64,000 nt of DNA, taken from Nonomuraea maritima (GTDB lineage: Bacteria > Actinomycetota > Actinomycetes > Streptosporangiales > Streptosporangiaceae). Below the pieces are notes generated by a model, which saw only the letters and a list, made by a program, of their open reading frames with translations, ran no database searches and had not been told where the DNA came from. Location of the stretch: positions 1-64,000 of the forward strand of contig NZ_FNFB01000011.1 in assembly GCF_900100395.1 (NCBI RefSeq). The letters run 5' to 3'. Of this stretch, positions 7,702 through 16,191 are shown piece after piece; the stretch's first letter is position 1, and each line of letters begins with the position of its first letter. Both the position numbers and the translations under genes were made by a program.

Positions 7702-8061
7702 CTACCCCATGACGGCCGGGTTGACGAACGCGGGCACCAGATCGACCGTGCCGGTCTCGGAGTCGCACAGGGGATTGCTCAACGGCCACATGCTCGACGG
7801 CTGCCTGGCGAGCGGGGCATAGCCGTACCCTGCCTGCAGGCACGGATCCTCGGGGTCCTTGTAGAAGAAACCGCCGTAGAAGTAGCCGGCGCCGTAGACC
7901 GCCGCCGCCGCGCAGGCGGAAGCGGCGCTCATCCTCCACCAGATGCGCCGCGGCCGACCACGCCTCACGAGCGCGTGCACCACCAGACCGATCGCCAGGA
8001 CGGCCAGGATCGGCCAGCCCAGGGACAGCCCGACGAGGAGGAGGAAGGCGATGGTGATCAC
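7702..8061 (-). CDS. Small membrane protein of unknown function
   Basis: A 119-aa protein with a strong hydrophobic N-terminal segment (about 2-30), a basic RRGRPRR loop, a second hydrophobic stretch (about 45-62), then a polar, presumably extracytoplasmic tail with two cysteines (about 74 and 98) that could pair. I do not recognise a family. The GTG start has no strong ribosome site. It lies between the IS607 element and a broken hydrolase gene on the same strand, so its conservation is doubtful. Confidence 0.5.
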   Translation of the reverse strand: MITIAFLLLVGLSLGWPILAVLAIGLVVHALVRRGRPRRIWWRMSAASACAAAAVYGAGYFYGGFFYKDPEDPCLQAGYGYAPLARQPSSMWPLSNPLCDSETGTVDLVPAFVNPAVMG

Positions 8062-8111
8062 TGTGCAGTGATACCAGGGGTGCTGGGGGCCGCGGGCGGG
8101 TTCGTGCCGGG

Positions 8112-8887
8112 TCAGACGAGCCGGCGGCGGAACCAGGCGACTGTGCGGCGGATCGTCTGGTCGTTGAACTCGGGCGACAGGAAATGCCCCACGCCGGGGT
8201 ATTCGACGTAGCCAAGGCGTGCGGGGTCGGTGGTGTGGTGCGGCATGAGGAGATCGTGAAAGGCGCGAATGCCGGAAGTGGGGACGTACTCGTCGTTCTC
8301 GGCAGCCTGCGACAGGATGGCGACGGGGAAGAAGCGCTCCGGGTGCCGGTGCGGGCTCTCGGCCCGGGGAGTGCCCATTCCGGGCTGCCGACGATCGGCG
8401 TGGCGGCGCGGAGCCGAGGGTCGATCAGGACGGCGAGGTAGGAGATCTCGCCCCCTAGCGATCGCCCGCCGATACCCACGCGGTCCGGCCGCGCCCACCC
8501 GCGATCACAGAGCGCGTCGATGACGGACGGAACCTCGGCGGCGGTGCCCTGGACGACGCGGATGAAGGCCGACTCCGTGGCCTCGAAGCCGGCCTCTCAG
8601 CGCTCGTCGGAGAAGACTTCGTCGAAGTCGGGTCGTCGGCGCGCACCGTGCCCGACGGCGTCGAGCCCGATCGTCAGGAATCCGCCTTCTGCGATGCCGG
8701 TCAGGTAGCCGGTCATCCTCTCCTTGTGGCCGGAGAAGCCGTGGTAGAAGAGCACCGTGCCGCGCTCGGCGGCACGTTCCGGCTCGCCATGGAACCGGAC
8801 CAGTGCGGGCACGCCCGCTATCTCGTCGACCTTCTCGCGCACTTCGCCAGGAGTCATATGGCGAGTCTTGATCACCGAAGTGACCAC
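8112..8887 (-). pseudogene. Alpha/beta hydrolase with nonsense and frameshift mutations
   Basis: The frame starts as a dienelactone-hydrolase-like serine hydrolase (FYHGFSGHKERM, GLDAVGHGARR). It hits an in-frame TGA at 8597-8599 after SDER, where a Trp codon would fit, and continues with the nucleophile motif GIGGRSLGGEIS. It then needs a one-base shift near 8345-8365 to continue as SPHRHPERFFPVAIL and the histidine segment YPGVGHFLSPEF, ending at 8112. Two independent lesions argue for a pseudogene rather than a sequencing slip. An ATG at 8857 is an alternative original start. Confidence 0.8.
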
Positions 8888-9079
8888 GGCAAAGGGTTAT
8901 CGGCAGGCTCGGCGCAAGAGGAACTCGCGCATCCCGGCCTGCCACCGGTACGAGGTCGCGCCAGGTGGTGGTGGCCGTCCCGGTCAACCGGTGGGTCATG
9001 GTGTCGGTCATCGACGCCCAGGTGGGCGCGACCGCGATGACCAGGCCGATCGCCTCCAAGAAGCATGCTCCGCTCAAAT

Positions 9080-9137
9080 CGAACACTGATGTTCGGGATA
9101 AAGATGTATGCTTCATCAAGCCGTACATGAATGTTCG
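9080..9137. promoter_or_regulatory. Paired TetR-type operators before the MFS gene
   Basis: The 16-bp palindrome CGAACACTGATGTTCG (9080-9095) and its imperfect copy CGTACATGAATGTTCG (9122-9137) share the plan CGNACA-N4-TGTTCG. Their centres are 42 bp apart, four helical turns. They sit immediately before the exporter start, with a TetR gene downstream of the exporter. Binding by that TetR is inference. Confidence 0.6.
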
Positions 9138-9151
9138 ACTTAAGGGGCCCA

Positions 9152-10561
9152 GTGATACACCCTTCTCTTGACGCGCGGCACGAAGCCGCTGCCGACCCGC
9201 GCCGCTGGCCGGCGCTGGTCCTGCTGTGCGTCGCGCAGTTCATGCTGATCCTGGACGTCACAGTGATCAACGTGGCGCTGCCCAGCGTCGGCTCGGCCCT
9301 GCAGCTCGACCGCGCCTTACTCACCTGGGCGGTCACCTCGTACACGTTGTGCTTCGGCGCGCTCATGCTCCTCGGCGGGCGACTGGGCGACGTGTACGGC
9401 ACCCGTCGCATCCTGCTGACCGGCCTGTCGGTGTTCGTGGTCGCCTCGCTGGTCACCGGGCTGGCCACGAGTGGCCCGATGCTGATCGGCGGCCGGGTCG
9501 CCCAGGGAGTGGGCGCGGCGCTGCTGTCCCCGTCGGCGCTCGCCACCGTCACCCGGCTCTTCCACGGCGCCGAGCGGAACAAGGCACTCGGCGTCTGGGC
9601 CGCGCTCGGCGGAGCCGGGTTCGCGGCGGGCGCACTGCTGGGCGGCCTCCTGACCGCGGGACCCGGTTGGCGGTGGGTGTTCTTCGTGAACGTCCCGGTC
9701 GGCCTGGCCGTCCTGGTGCTGCTGCCGCGTACGATCGCCGCCGACCCGCCCGCGCACGCGCGGGGGGTGGACCTGCCGGGCGCGATCCTGGTCACCGCCT
9801 CGACCGCGGCCGCCATCTACGGCCTGGTCAACGCGGGAGACGCCGGGTGGGGATCGGCCGGCACCCTGCTCGCGCTGGGCGGCGCGCTGGTCGGCTACGC
9901 GGTCTTCGGCCTTGTGGAGCGAAGGTCCGCGGCGGCCCTGATGGACGTGCGGATCCTGACGCGCCGGCCGGTGGCCGTCGGCGCGTTCCTCATGCTGATC
10001 GGCACCGCGCTGCTGCTGGCCATGGTCTTTCTCGGCTCGTTGTACCTGCAGCGGGTGCAGGGACTGCCGGCGCTGGTCACGGGTGTCCTGTTCCTGCCGG
10101 TCGCCCTGGTGAGCGGGGTGGCAGGACACGGGGCGGGGCACCTGGTCGGCCGCCACGGCGCACGTGGCGCGGCGGTCACCGGACTGCTGCTCGCCGCTGT
10201 CGGCGTCACCCTGCCGGCCCTGCTGGACGGCACTGCCTGGACCATCACCGGTCTGGCGATCGGATCGGGCGGCGTCGTGCTGGCCCTCGTCTCGGCCACC
10301 ACGACCGCGCTCGGCTTCATCTCCCACCACGAAGCCGGGCTCGCCTCGGGGATCGTCAACACCTTCCATGAGGTCGGCGGGTCGATCGGGGTGGCCGTCG
10401 TGTCCACCGTCGCCGCGACCGGCATCGAGAACGGCTCGTCGGCCGGATTCGGCGCCGCCTACGCCACCGCGGCGGTGGCCGCGGCCCTGGCTGCCCTGGC
10501 CTGTCTCGTCCTGGTCCCGGCGGGCAAGGCGGACATGCCCGCGGGCGTCCACGTCCACTGA
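9152..10561 (+). CDS. MFS drug exporter, DHA2 (14-helix) type
   Basis: A 469-aa major-facilitator exporter of the EmrB/QacA group, expected to expel drugs or metabolites using the proton gradient. Motif C-like and DHA2 signatures are visible: LDVTVINVALPSVG in helix 1, GGRLGDVYGTRRIL in the loop after helix 2 (motif A), and a long run of about 14 hydrophobic helices to the C-terminus. GTG 9152 is chosen because AAGGGG precedes it; an in-frame ATG at 9131 lies inside the second operator. A rare TTA leucine codon is at 9317-9319, hinting at dependence on the bldA tRNA. A TetR regulator follows on the same strand. Confidence 0.9.
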   Translation: MIHPSLDARHEAAADPRRWPALVLLCVAQFMLILDVTVINVALPSVGSALQLDRALLTWAVTSYTLCFGALMLLGGRLGDVYGTRRILLTGLSVFVVASLVTGLATSGPMLIGGRVAQGVGAALLSPSALATVTRLFHGAERNKALGVWAALGGAGFAAGALLGGLLTAGPGWRWVFFVNVPVGLAVLVLLPRTIAADPPAHARGVDLPGAILVTASTAAAIYGLVNAGDAGWGSAGTLLALGGALVGYAVFGLVERRSAAALMDVRILTRRPVAVGAFLMLIGTALLLAMVFLGSLYLQRVQGLPALVTGVLFLPVALVSGVAGHGAGHLVGRHGARGAAVTGLLLAAVGVTLPALLDGTAWTITGLAIGSGGVVLALVSATTTALGFISHHEAGLASGIVNTFHEVGGSIGVAVVSTVAATGIENGSSAGFGAAYATAAVAAALAALACLVLVPAGKADMPAGVHVH

Positions 10562-10607
10562 GCCTCGCGTTCGAGGCCGGCCACCAGCCACCCGTAGGAT
10601 CTCGACC

Positions 10608-11213
10608 ATGGTTTCCGCAGGCGACGGCCGTACCCGGCAGGACAGGGGAACAACGCCACGGAGGGGGGACGCCGAGCGCAACATCGCCGCCATCCTCACC
10701 GCCGCGTTCGATGTGCTGAGCACCGACCCGGCCGCGACCATGGCGGACGTGGCCCGGGCCGCGGGCGTCGGCCGGGTCACCCTGTACGCGCACTTCTCCT
10801 CCCGTGCCGAACTGCTCCAGGCCCTCGTCCAGCAGGCGTTGGAGGAAACCAGGCAGCTCCTCGAGGACGCACTGGCCGTCGATCGGCCGGCCGACCAGGT
10901 CCTGGCCGGGATCATCCACACCTCCTGGCGCACGCTGGACCGCCACCGCAGGATCCGCAGGGTGGCCCTCGCCGAGCTCGGCTCCGAGTGGGTCGCCGGC
11001 CAGCACGATCAGGTGTTCCTCCGGCTCACCGATCTCCTCGCGCGTGGCCGTGATCAGGGCGTTTTCCGCAGTGACCTGCCGCTGTCCTGGATGACCACCA
11101 CCGTGTACGGCCTTCTGCACGCGGCCGCCGACGAGGTGGACACCGGACGTGTCAGCTCAGCCGACGCCCCCCACCTGATCATCAGCAGCCTCCTCCCCGC
11201 TCTGGCGGGCTGA
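10608..11213 (+). CDS. TetR/AcrR family repressor
   Basis: A 201-aa regulator with a basic N-terminal tail and a TetR helix-turn-helix at about 25-70 (ATMADVARAAGVGRVTLYAHFSSRAEL), followed by an all-helical ligand domain. TetR proteins repress adjacent exporters until a drug binds. It lies 47 bp after the MFS exporter on the same strand and is the natural candidate for the paired palindromes upstream of that gene. A TAGGAT -10 element ends 7 nt before the ATG, so transcription from its own promoter would be leaderless. Confidence 0.9.
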   Translation: MVSAGDGRTRQDRGTTPRRGDAERNIAAILTAAFDVLSTDPAATMADVARAAGVGRVTLYAHFSSRAELLQALVQQALEETRQLLEDALAVDRPADQVLAGIIHTSWRTLDRHRRIRRVALAELGSEWVAGQHDQVFLRLTDLLARGRDQGVFRSDLPLSWMTTTVYGLLHAAADEVDTGRVSSADAPHLIISSLLPALAG

Positions 11214-11319
11214 ACGTCACCGGTCCGCGGCGGCGCCGACAAGCGCCTCCGCGCACACCGCCAAGCCGGAAGACGCCCTCTCGCGACCGGTGGTCGAGCG
11301 AACCAGGCGAGCCGCGTCA

Positions 11320-11763
11320 ATGTACGAAGGGGGCAATGGGGGGCATACGCCGTGGGCGGTGATGCGGGGGAGTGATGGGGGCGGAACTCAACGGGGGGGA
11401 TCAAGGCCGGCCTGGGGAGCGGCTGGGAAGCTTGCGGCGGGCGAGCGTCGTCGGCCGGCGTTCGGCGTGCTGTGGGTGCACGGGCCGGGCGGGGTGGGCA
11501 AGACCGCGTTGTGCGGCATGTTCGCCGAACGAGCACGCGCGGCGCGGCGTCCCGTACGCGTGTGCGACGCGCGGGACGCCGACCTGAGCCGCGAAGGGCT
11601 GAGGGCGCTGGGCGAGCCGGTGGCCGGCCAGCTCACGATCATCGAAACCTTCGAGCGGTGCGCGCCGGTCGAGTACGACGCGCTGTTCGCTCAGGCGGGA
11701 CTACGCAGGACCCGGCCGGCCGAGGCGGGCAACATGGTGGCCATGGAGGCCGTGGCGCACTGA
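11320..11763 (+). pseudogene. Chimeric relic: regulator ATPase start plus methyltransferase-like tail
   Basis: The frame contains a Walker A region (FGVLWVHGPGGVGKTALC, about 11460-11517) and a VCDARDADLS segment typical of the start of large LuxR-type ATPase regulators. It ends only about 70 residues later. Upstream, another frame (from 11372) reads RLGSLRRASVVGR, the block that normally precedes this P-loop, so a frameshift or deletion separates them. The last 35 residues (EYDALFAQAGLRRTRP...VAMEAVA) resemble the C-terminal tail of SAM-dependent O-methyltransferases. I read this as two gene remnants joined by a deletion. Confidence 0.5.
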
Positions 11764-11778
11764 GCGGCCCGTGGTGAC

Positions 11779-11818
11779 CGGGCTTCCCGGCGGTGGCGCG
11801 CCGCCGCCGGGAAGCCCG
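11779..11818 (+). terminator. Strong hairpin terminator
   Basis: A perfect 15-bp stem CGGGCTTCCCGGCGG / CCGCCGGGAAGCCCG with a 10-nt loop lies just after the relic, marking the end of a former transcription unit. Confidence 0.65.
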
Positions 11819-11973
11819 AGCTGACCTGGCGGTGCGCGCGGGTTCTGTCGCGGCCGAATTTTGCTCTGCGGTGACCTCTATGAGAGGTGTGGGGGGAGAC
11901 GGCATGATTGTCCAGGCGTGCCGTTTTCTGTGGTAGCGGCGCGCCGGCGAGTTCCTCAAGTGATTGGGAGAGC

Positions 11974-12681
11974 ATGGCAGGCGAACACAGGCGTACGGCC
12001 CTGGTGGTGCGAGGCGGCTGGGAAGGCCACGCACCGGTGGAGGCCACCGACCTTTTCGTGCCACATCTGGAGAAGCACGGATACGAGGTGCACCTGGCGG
12101 ACAGCCCCGCCCCGTACGCGGACCCGGCGTTCATGGCCGGGGTCGACGTCATCGTGCAGTGCTACACGATGGGCACCATCGAGCGCGCCGAGCTGCAGGG
12201 CCTGCGGGCGGCGATCGAGGCGGGCACCGGCCTGGCCGGCTGGCACGGCGGCATCGCCGACTCCTTCCGCAATTCCTCCGACTACCTCCACCTCATCGGC
12301 GGCCAGTTCGCCTGCCACCCAGGCAAGCACCCGGCCGAGGAGGGCGCCGGCACCGAACAGCACAACTTCGTCCCGTACACGGTCAACATGCTCCCCGAGG
12401 CGGCCGACCACCCCATCACCGAGGGGATCGGCGACTTCGACCTCGTCACCGAGCAGTACTGGGTGCTCACCGACGAGTACATCGACGTGCTCGCGACCAC
12501 GACGCAGAAGGTACGCCCCTGGGACCCCTGGCACCGCGAGGTCACCTCGCCGGCGATCTGGACCCGGCGCTGGGGCCAGGGCAAGATCTTCGTCGCCACG
12601 CCCGGCCACAGCGTCGACGTGCTGCAGCACGACAGCGTACGGACCGTCATCGAAAGGGGCATTCTGTGGGCCAGCCGCTGA
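11974..12681 (+). CDS. ThuA-domain protein
   Basis: A 235-aa class I glutamine-amidotransferase-like ThuA protein. ThuA was named from trehalose utilisation in rhizobia and commonly pairs with Gfo/Idh/MocA sugar dehydrogenases. Recognisable blocks are VVRGGWEGHAP at the N-terminus, AGWHGGIADSFR near 90 and the C-terminal segment WGQGKIFVATPGHSVDVL. The ATG has a GGGAG site 3 nt upstream. The next gene starts inside its last 16 bases, so the pair is translationally coupled. Exact substrate is unknown; a ketosugar or trehalose-type oxidation pathway is the family expectation. Confidence 0.85.
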   Translation: MAGEHRRTALVVRGGWEGHAPVEATDLFVPHLEKHGYEVHLADSPAPYADPAFMAGVDVIVQCYTMGTIERAELQGLRAAIEAGTGLAGWHGGIADSFRNSSDYLHLIGGQFACHPGKHPAEEGAGTEQHNFVPYTVNMLPEAADHPITEGIGDFDLVTEQYWVLTDEYIDVLATTTQKVRPWDPWHREVTSPAIWTRRWGQGKIFVATPGHSVDVLQHDSVRTVIERGILWASR

Positions 12682-13760
12682 ACATCGGCATCGTCGGCTG
12701 CGGCGCCATCGTCGGGCAGTACCTCGCGACGATCGCGCGGCTCCCGCAGCTGCGCCTGGTCGCCGTCGCCGACCTCGACCTCGAACGGGCCAGGCAGGCG
12801 GTCAAGGACCACCCGGACGTCGCCGTGACGGACGTGGCGCAGCTGATGGCCGACCCGCGGATCGAGCTGGTGCTCAACCTCACCGTGCCCGCCGTCCACG
12901 CCGAGATCGCGCTGCTCGCCGTCGCCGCGGGCAAGCACGTCTACGGCGAGAAGCCCCTGGCCGCCACCTCGGCGGACGCGCAGCGGGTGCTGGAGGCGGC
13001 CGCCGCCGCCGGCGTGCGCGTGGGCTGCGCGCCCGACACCGTCCTCGGCACCGGTACGCAGACCGCCCGCATGGCGATCGACGACGGGCTGATCGGCGCG
13101 CCGATCGCGGCGACCGCGACGATGGTGACGCCCGGCCACGAACGCTGGCACCCCAACCCCGACTTCTACTACGCCCCAGGCGGCGGGCCCCTCCTCGACA
13201 TGGGCCCGTACTACATCAGCAGCCTGATCACCATGCTCGGCCCCGTGACGAGCGTCATCGGGGCGGGCAGCCGGACGCGGGCCAAGCGCAGGATCGGGTC
13301 GGGGCCGCGTGAGGGAGAGGAGGTCCCCGTCACCGTGGACACCCACATCAGCGGCGTCCTCGTGCACGCGTCCGGGGTGCTGTCCACCCTGGTGATGAGC
13401 TTCGACGCGGTGGCGACCAGGGCCGCCAACATCGAGGTCCATGGGGAGAAGGGCTCGCTGGTCGTGCCCGACCCCAACCACTTCGACGGCGAGGTGCAGC
13501 TGTCCCGCCTGGGCGGGCCTGGCTGGACGCCGCTGCCGGTGTCGGCCGGCTACCAGGGGGCCGGCCGCGGCGTGGGCCTGGCCGACTTCGCCGCCACCCC
13601 GCCGGGACGTGAGCCCCGCGCGGGCGGGCAGCTGGCCTTCCACGTCCTCGACGTGATGGAGTCGCTGCTCGCCTCGGCGGGTTCCGGCCGCGCGGTCACC
13701 GTCGAGAGCACCTGCGAACGCCCCCGGCCCGTCCCGCTGACGGACGCCGCCACGGCGTGA
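12666..13760 (+). CDS. Gfo/Idh/MocA family oxidoreductase
   Basis: A 364-aa NAD(P)-dependent sugar or cyclitol dehydrogenase. The Rossmann motif GIVGCGAIVGQY is at residues about 8-19, the catalytic-site EKP motif is present in HVYGEKPLAA (about 97-106), and the C-terminal alpha/beta domain includes GGGPLLDMGPYY. The GTG start follows AAAGGGG within the end of the ThuA gene. Together they suggest a small carbohydrate-oxidation operon, closed by a terminator just downstream. Substrate is not predictable. Confidence 0.87.
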   Translation: MGQPLNIGIVGCGAIVGQYLATIARLPQLRLVAVADLDLERARQAVKDHPDVAVTDVAQLMADPRIELVLNLTVPAVHAEIALLAVAAGKHVYGEKPLAATSADAQRVLEAAAAAGVRVGCAPDTVLGTGTQTARMAIDDGLIGAPIAATATMVTPGHERWHPNPDFYYAPGGGPLLDMGPYYISSLITMLGPVTSVIGAGSRTRAKRRIGSGPREGEEVPVTVDTHISGVLVHASGVLSTLVMSFDAVATRAANIEVHGEKGSLVVPDPNHFDGEVQLSRLGGPGWTPLPVSAGYQGAGRGVGLADFAATPPGREPRAGGQLAFHVLDVMESLLASAGSGRAVTVESTCERPRPVPLTDAATA

Positions 13761-13767
13761 GACCCGG

Positions 13768-13795
13768 CCCGGACGCCCCGCGCGGGGCGTCCGGG
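13768..13795 (+). terminator. Hairpin terminator after Gfo/Idh/MocA gene
   Basis: A perfect 28-bp palindrome with arms CCCGGACGCCCCGC / GCGGGGCGTCCGGG, 7 bp after the stop codon. Confidence 0.65.
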
Positions 13796-13866
13796 CGAAG
13801 GGTGCACAAGGGCGCAAGCTAGCATCGATTCGTGCGATGACCTGCGCGAACTCGATCGGGGATGAC

Positions 13867-15063
13867 ATGAGCGAATCACCCGCCCTGCCGCTGTACATGC
13901 GACGTTCCGCCTTCGACCCCGACCCGGCACTGGCCCGGGTCCGCGAGGGAGAGGGGGTGCGCAAGGTCCCCACGATGTTCGGCGTCGACGCCTGGATGGT
14001 CACCCGGTTCCCCGACGTCCGCGAGGTGCTCGGCGACCACGCCCGCTTCAGCAACGCCCACCGGGCCGTGCTGCGGTCACCCGACATGCCGGAGCTCACC
14101 GACGAGGAGCTCACCACACTGCAGGCCGGCAGCCTGCTCGCCTTCGACCCGCCCGAGCACACCCGGCTGCGCCGGATGCTGACGCCCGAGTTCACCATGC
14201 GGCGCATCCGCCGCCTCGAACCCCGTATCCAGGCCATCGTGGCCGAGCACCTCGACGCGATGGAGGCCGCCGGCCCGCCCGCCGACCTCGTGCGGGCCTT
14301 CGCCATGCCCGTCCCGTCGCTGGTGATCTGCGAACTGCTCGGCGTCCCGTACGGCGACCGCGACGACTTCCAGCGGCGCACCGCGCGGATGCTCGACCTG
14401 TCGGTGCCCGGACGGGAACGGCTGGCCGCCCAGATGGAGTCGCGCGCCTACATGAGCGAGCTGGTCGCCCGCGCCCGGATCGAACCGGGCGACGACCTGC
14501 TCGGCATGCTCGTCCGCGAGCACGGCCACGACCTGCGCGCCGACGAGCTCGCCGGCATCGGCTCGCTGCTCCTGCTGGCCGGGCACGAGACCACCGCCAA
14601 CATGCTCGGCCTCGGCACACTGGCCCTGCTGCGCCACCCCGACCAGCTCAGCCTGCTCAGGCAGAAGCCCGAACTGATCGACGCGGCCGTCGAGGAGCTG
14701 ATGCGCTGGCTCAGCATCGTGCACTCCGGCGCCGTCCGGCTGACCACCACCGAGGTCGAGGTGGCGGGCACCCGCATCCCCGAGGGGGAGCTGGTGGTGT
14801 GCGTGCTGCCCGCGGCCAACCGCGACCCCGAGCTCGTGCCCGATCCCGACCGGCTCGACATCAGCCGCGGCGACCTCGGGCACGTGGCCTTCGGCCATGG
14901 CGTGCACCACTGCCTCGGCGCGCCGCTGGCCAGGATGGAGATGCACGTCGCCTTCCCGGCGCTGTTCGAACGCTTCCCGCGGCTGCGCGAAGCCGGCCCG
15001 CCCGCCGAGTTCCGCTCCCACACCGTCGTGTACGGAGTGACGTCGCTGCCGGTCGCCTGGTAG
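13867..15063 (+). CDS. Cytochrome P450
   Basis: A 398-aa soluble bacterial P450 monooxygenase. Key motifs are present: I-helix AGHETT (238-243), ExxR within EELMRW, and the heme loop FGHGVHHCLG with the thiolate Cys349. The ATG at 13867 follows a GGGGATGAC stretch; an in-frame ATG 30 bp upstream is possible. No ferredoxin or reductase gene is adjacent, so redox partners must be elsewhere. It is not inside a visible biosynthetic cluster, so the substrate is unknown. It ends 3 bp from the convergent amidase gene. Confidence 0.93.
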   Translation: MSESPALPLYMRRSAFDPDPALARVREGEGVRKVPTMFGVDAWMVTRFPDVREVLGDHARFSNAHRAVLRSPDMPELTDEELTTLQAGSLLAFDPPEHTRLRRMLTPEFTMRRIRRLEPRIQAIVAEHLDAMEAAGPPADLVRAFAMPVPSLVICELLGVPYGDRDDFQRRTARMLDLSVPGRERLAAQMESRAYMSELVARARIEPGDDLLGMLVREHGHDLRADELAGIGSLLLLAGHETTANMLGLGTLALLRHPDQLSLLRQKPELIDAAVEELMRWLSIVHSGAVRLTTTEVEVAGTRIPEGELVVCVLPAANRDPELVPDPDRLDISRGDLGHVAFGHGVHHCLGAPLARMEMHVAFPALFERFPRLREAGPPAEFRSHTVVYGVTSLPVAW

Positions 15064-15066
15064 CGC

Positions 15067-15876
15067 CTAGACGCGCAGCAGCGGCGCCCACGTCGTGGGC
15101 CCGACGAGCCCGTCGACCGGGATGCCCTCGGCCTGCTGGAACCGGCGTACCAGGTCCACCAGGCCGGGGTCGCACACCGTGGACTTCAGCCACCCCTCCA
15201 GCCCCTCGTCGGCCTGCGCGTATTCGGTGGGCGGCACGTGGCCGCGGGCGAACAGGCAGCCTCTGACGGTCTTGACGTCGAAGTTGTCGTCACCGGGCTT
15301 GACCAGCGGAAGTTCTCTCATGATCTCCTCTGTCCACGAGCCGGGCGGCGGGCCGTCGCTGATCAGCGCGGCGACCTGCGCCCGGAACTCGGTCATGTCG
15401 ATGGAGTGCGGATCGGGCTTGGAGGTGTTGACCTCGCGGTGCGCCCGTACGCGGGAGGCCGGCAGCCCGTACTCGCGGCACAGTTCGGCGCACAGCCGGA
15501 CGTAGGCGTCGCGCTGGGCCTGCGGCCACGGCTGCCGTCCGTCGTTCTCCGCCTCGATGCCGAGCGAGGTGGAGTTGGCGTGCCGCGGCGAGGTGGACGG
15601 CGCGTTGTGCCAGCAGCGGCCGGCCGCGATGACGTAGATGCGGCCAGACCTGCCGAGCCCGAAGTGCGACAGCGGGCCCTCCAGGTCGGGGCGGCCGTCG
15701 CGCACCACGGCGAGCGACGGGTAGTCGCCGCCGCCCGCGGGGCCCGCGGTGTGGTGGCAGACGACGCCCTGCACCTCGGGCTGCGGCCCGTGGCCGCGCC
15801 GCCGCCACCCGTCCACCTCGGTCACCGGGCAGCCGGTACGGCGGGCCACGTCGGCGAGCTCGGTCAGGTACGGCAT
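15067..15876 (-). CDS. N-acetylmuramoyl-L-alanine amidase with peptidoglycan-binding domain
   Basis: A 269-aa Amidase_2/PGRP-type zinc amidase that removes stem peptides from peptidoglycan. Likely zinc ligands are His41 or His42 in CHHTAG, a later histidine (RAHREVN) and the Asp/His region in SKPDPHSID. A C-terminal peptidoglycan-binding domain (about 205-269) ends VRRFQQAEGIPVDGLVGPTTW. No signal peptide is seen, unusual for a host cell-wall enzyme and typical of phage endolysins or of proteins released by other routes. ATG 15876 has a CGGAGG site. No phage genes adjoin it. Confidence 0.88.
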   Translation of the reverse strand: MPYLTELADVARRTGCPVTEVDGWRRRGHGPQPEVQGVVCHHTAGPAGGGDYPSLAVVRDGRPDLEGPLSHFGLGRSGRIYVIAAGRCWHNAPSTSPRHANSTSLGIEAENDGRQPWPQAQRDAYVRLCAELCREYGLPASRVRAHREVNTSKPDPHSIDMTEFRAQVAALISDGPPPGSWTEEIMRELPLVKPGDDNFDVKTVRGCLFARGHVPPTEYAQADEGLEGWLKSTVCDPGLVDLVRRFQQAEGIPVDGLVGPTTWAPLLRV

Positions 15877-16144
15877 CGGGGAACCTCCGGTGTGCGTCTC
15901 GACGGTGGGTGCCACTGTCTCGCTTGCCGGAAAGCGGCGGCCCTATGCGCGGTGAACGGTCACGCGAGGCCGTACGGACGCCGTGACGTGCACGGACGCG
16001 TTCAGGATCCGATCGGCGCGCGGCCCCGGGGGCGGGCAGTGCTGACAGTTTTCCAGCACGCCGCACGCCCAGGGAACGGCGGGTTTCCCGATTCGGCGCC
16101 GTTCCGGCGCAACGGCGCCCACGTCCTGCGCCGGTCGCTAGGGT

Positions 16145-16170
16145 GTCCGGAAAAGTACATGTTTCCGGAC
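16145..16170. promoter_or_regulatory. Perfect inverted repeat before the two-component operon
   Basis: GTCCGGAAA and TTTCCGGAC form 9-bp perfect arms around AGTACATG, 22 bp before the kinase start. This is a probable operator within the 315-bp gap separating it from the divergent cell-wall amidase. No other element is clear in that gap. Which protein binds is unknown; the adjacent response regulator is a candidate. Confidence 0.6.
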
Positions 16171-16191
16171 GGGAGCACGGGTGGCGTGTTG

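Noticed and set aside
8888-9079. Possible short genes between the broken hydrolase and the MFS operators
   Set aside because: Several small frames exist on both strands, but none shows a ribosome site plus recognisable family; left as intergenic.
9080-9095. Palindrome CGAACACTGATGTTCG as an SOS (LexA) box
   Set aside because: Actinobacterial SOS boxes have CGAAC-N4-GTTCG; here the gap is 6 bases and a second imperfect copy lies next to a TetR-controlled exporter, so a TetR operator fits better.
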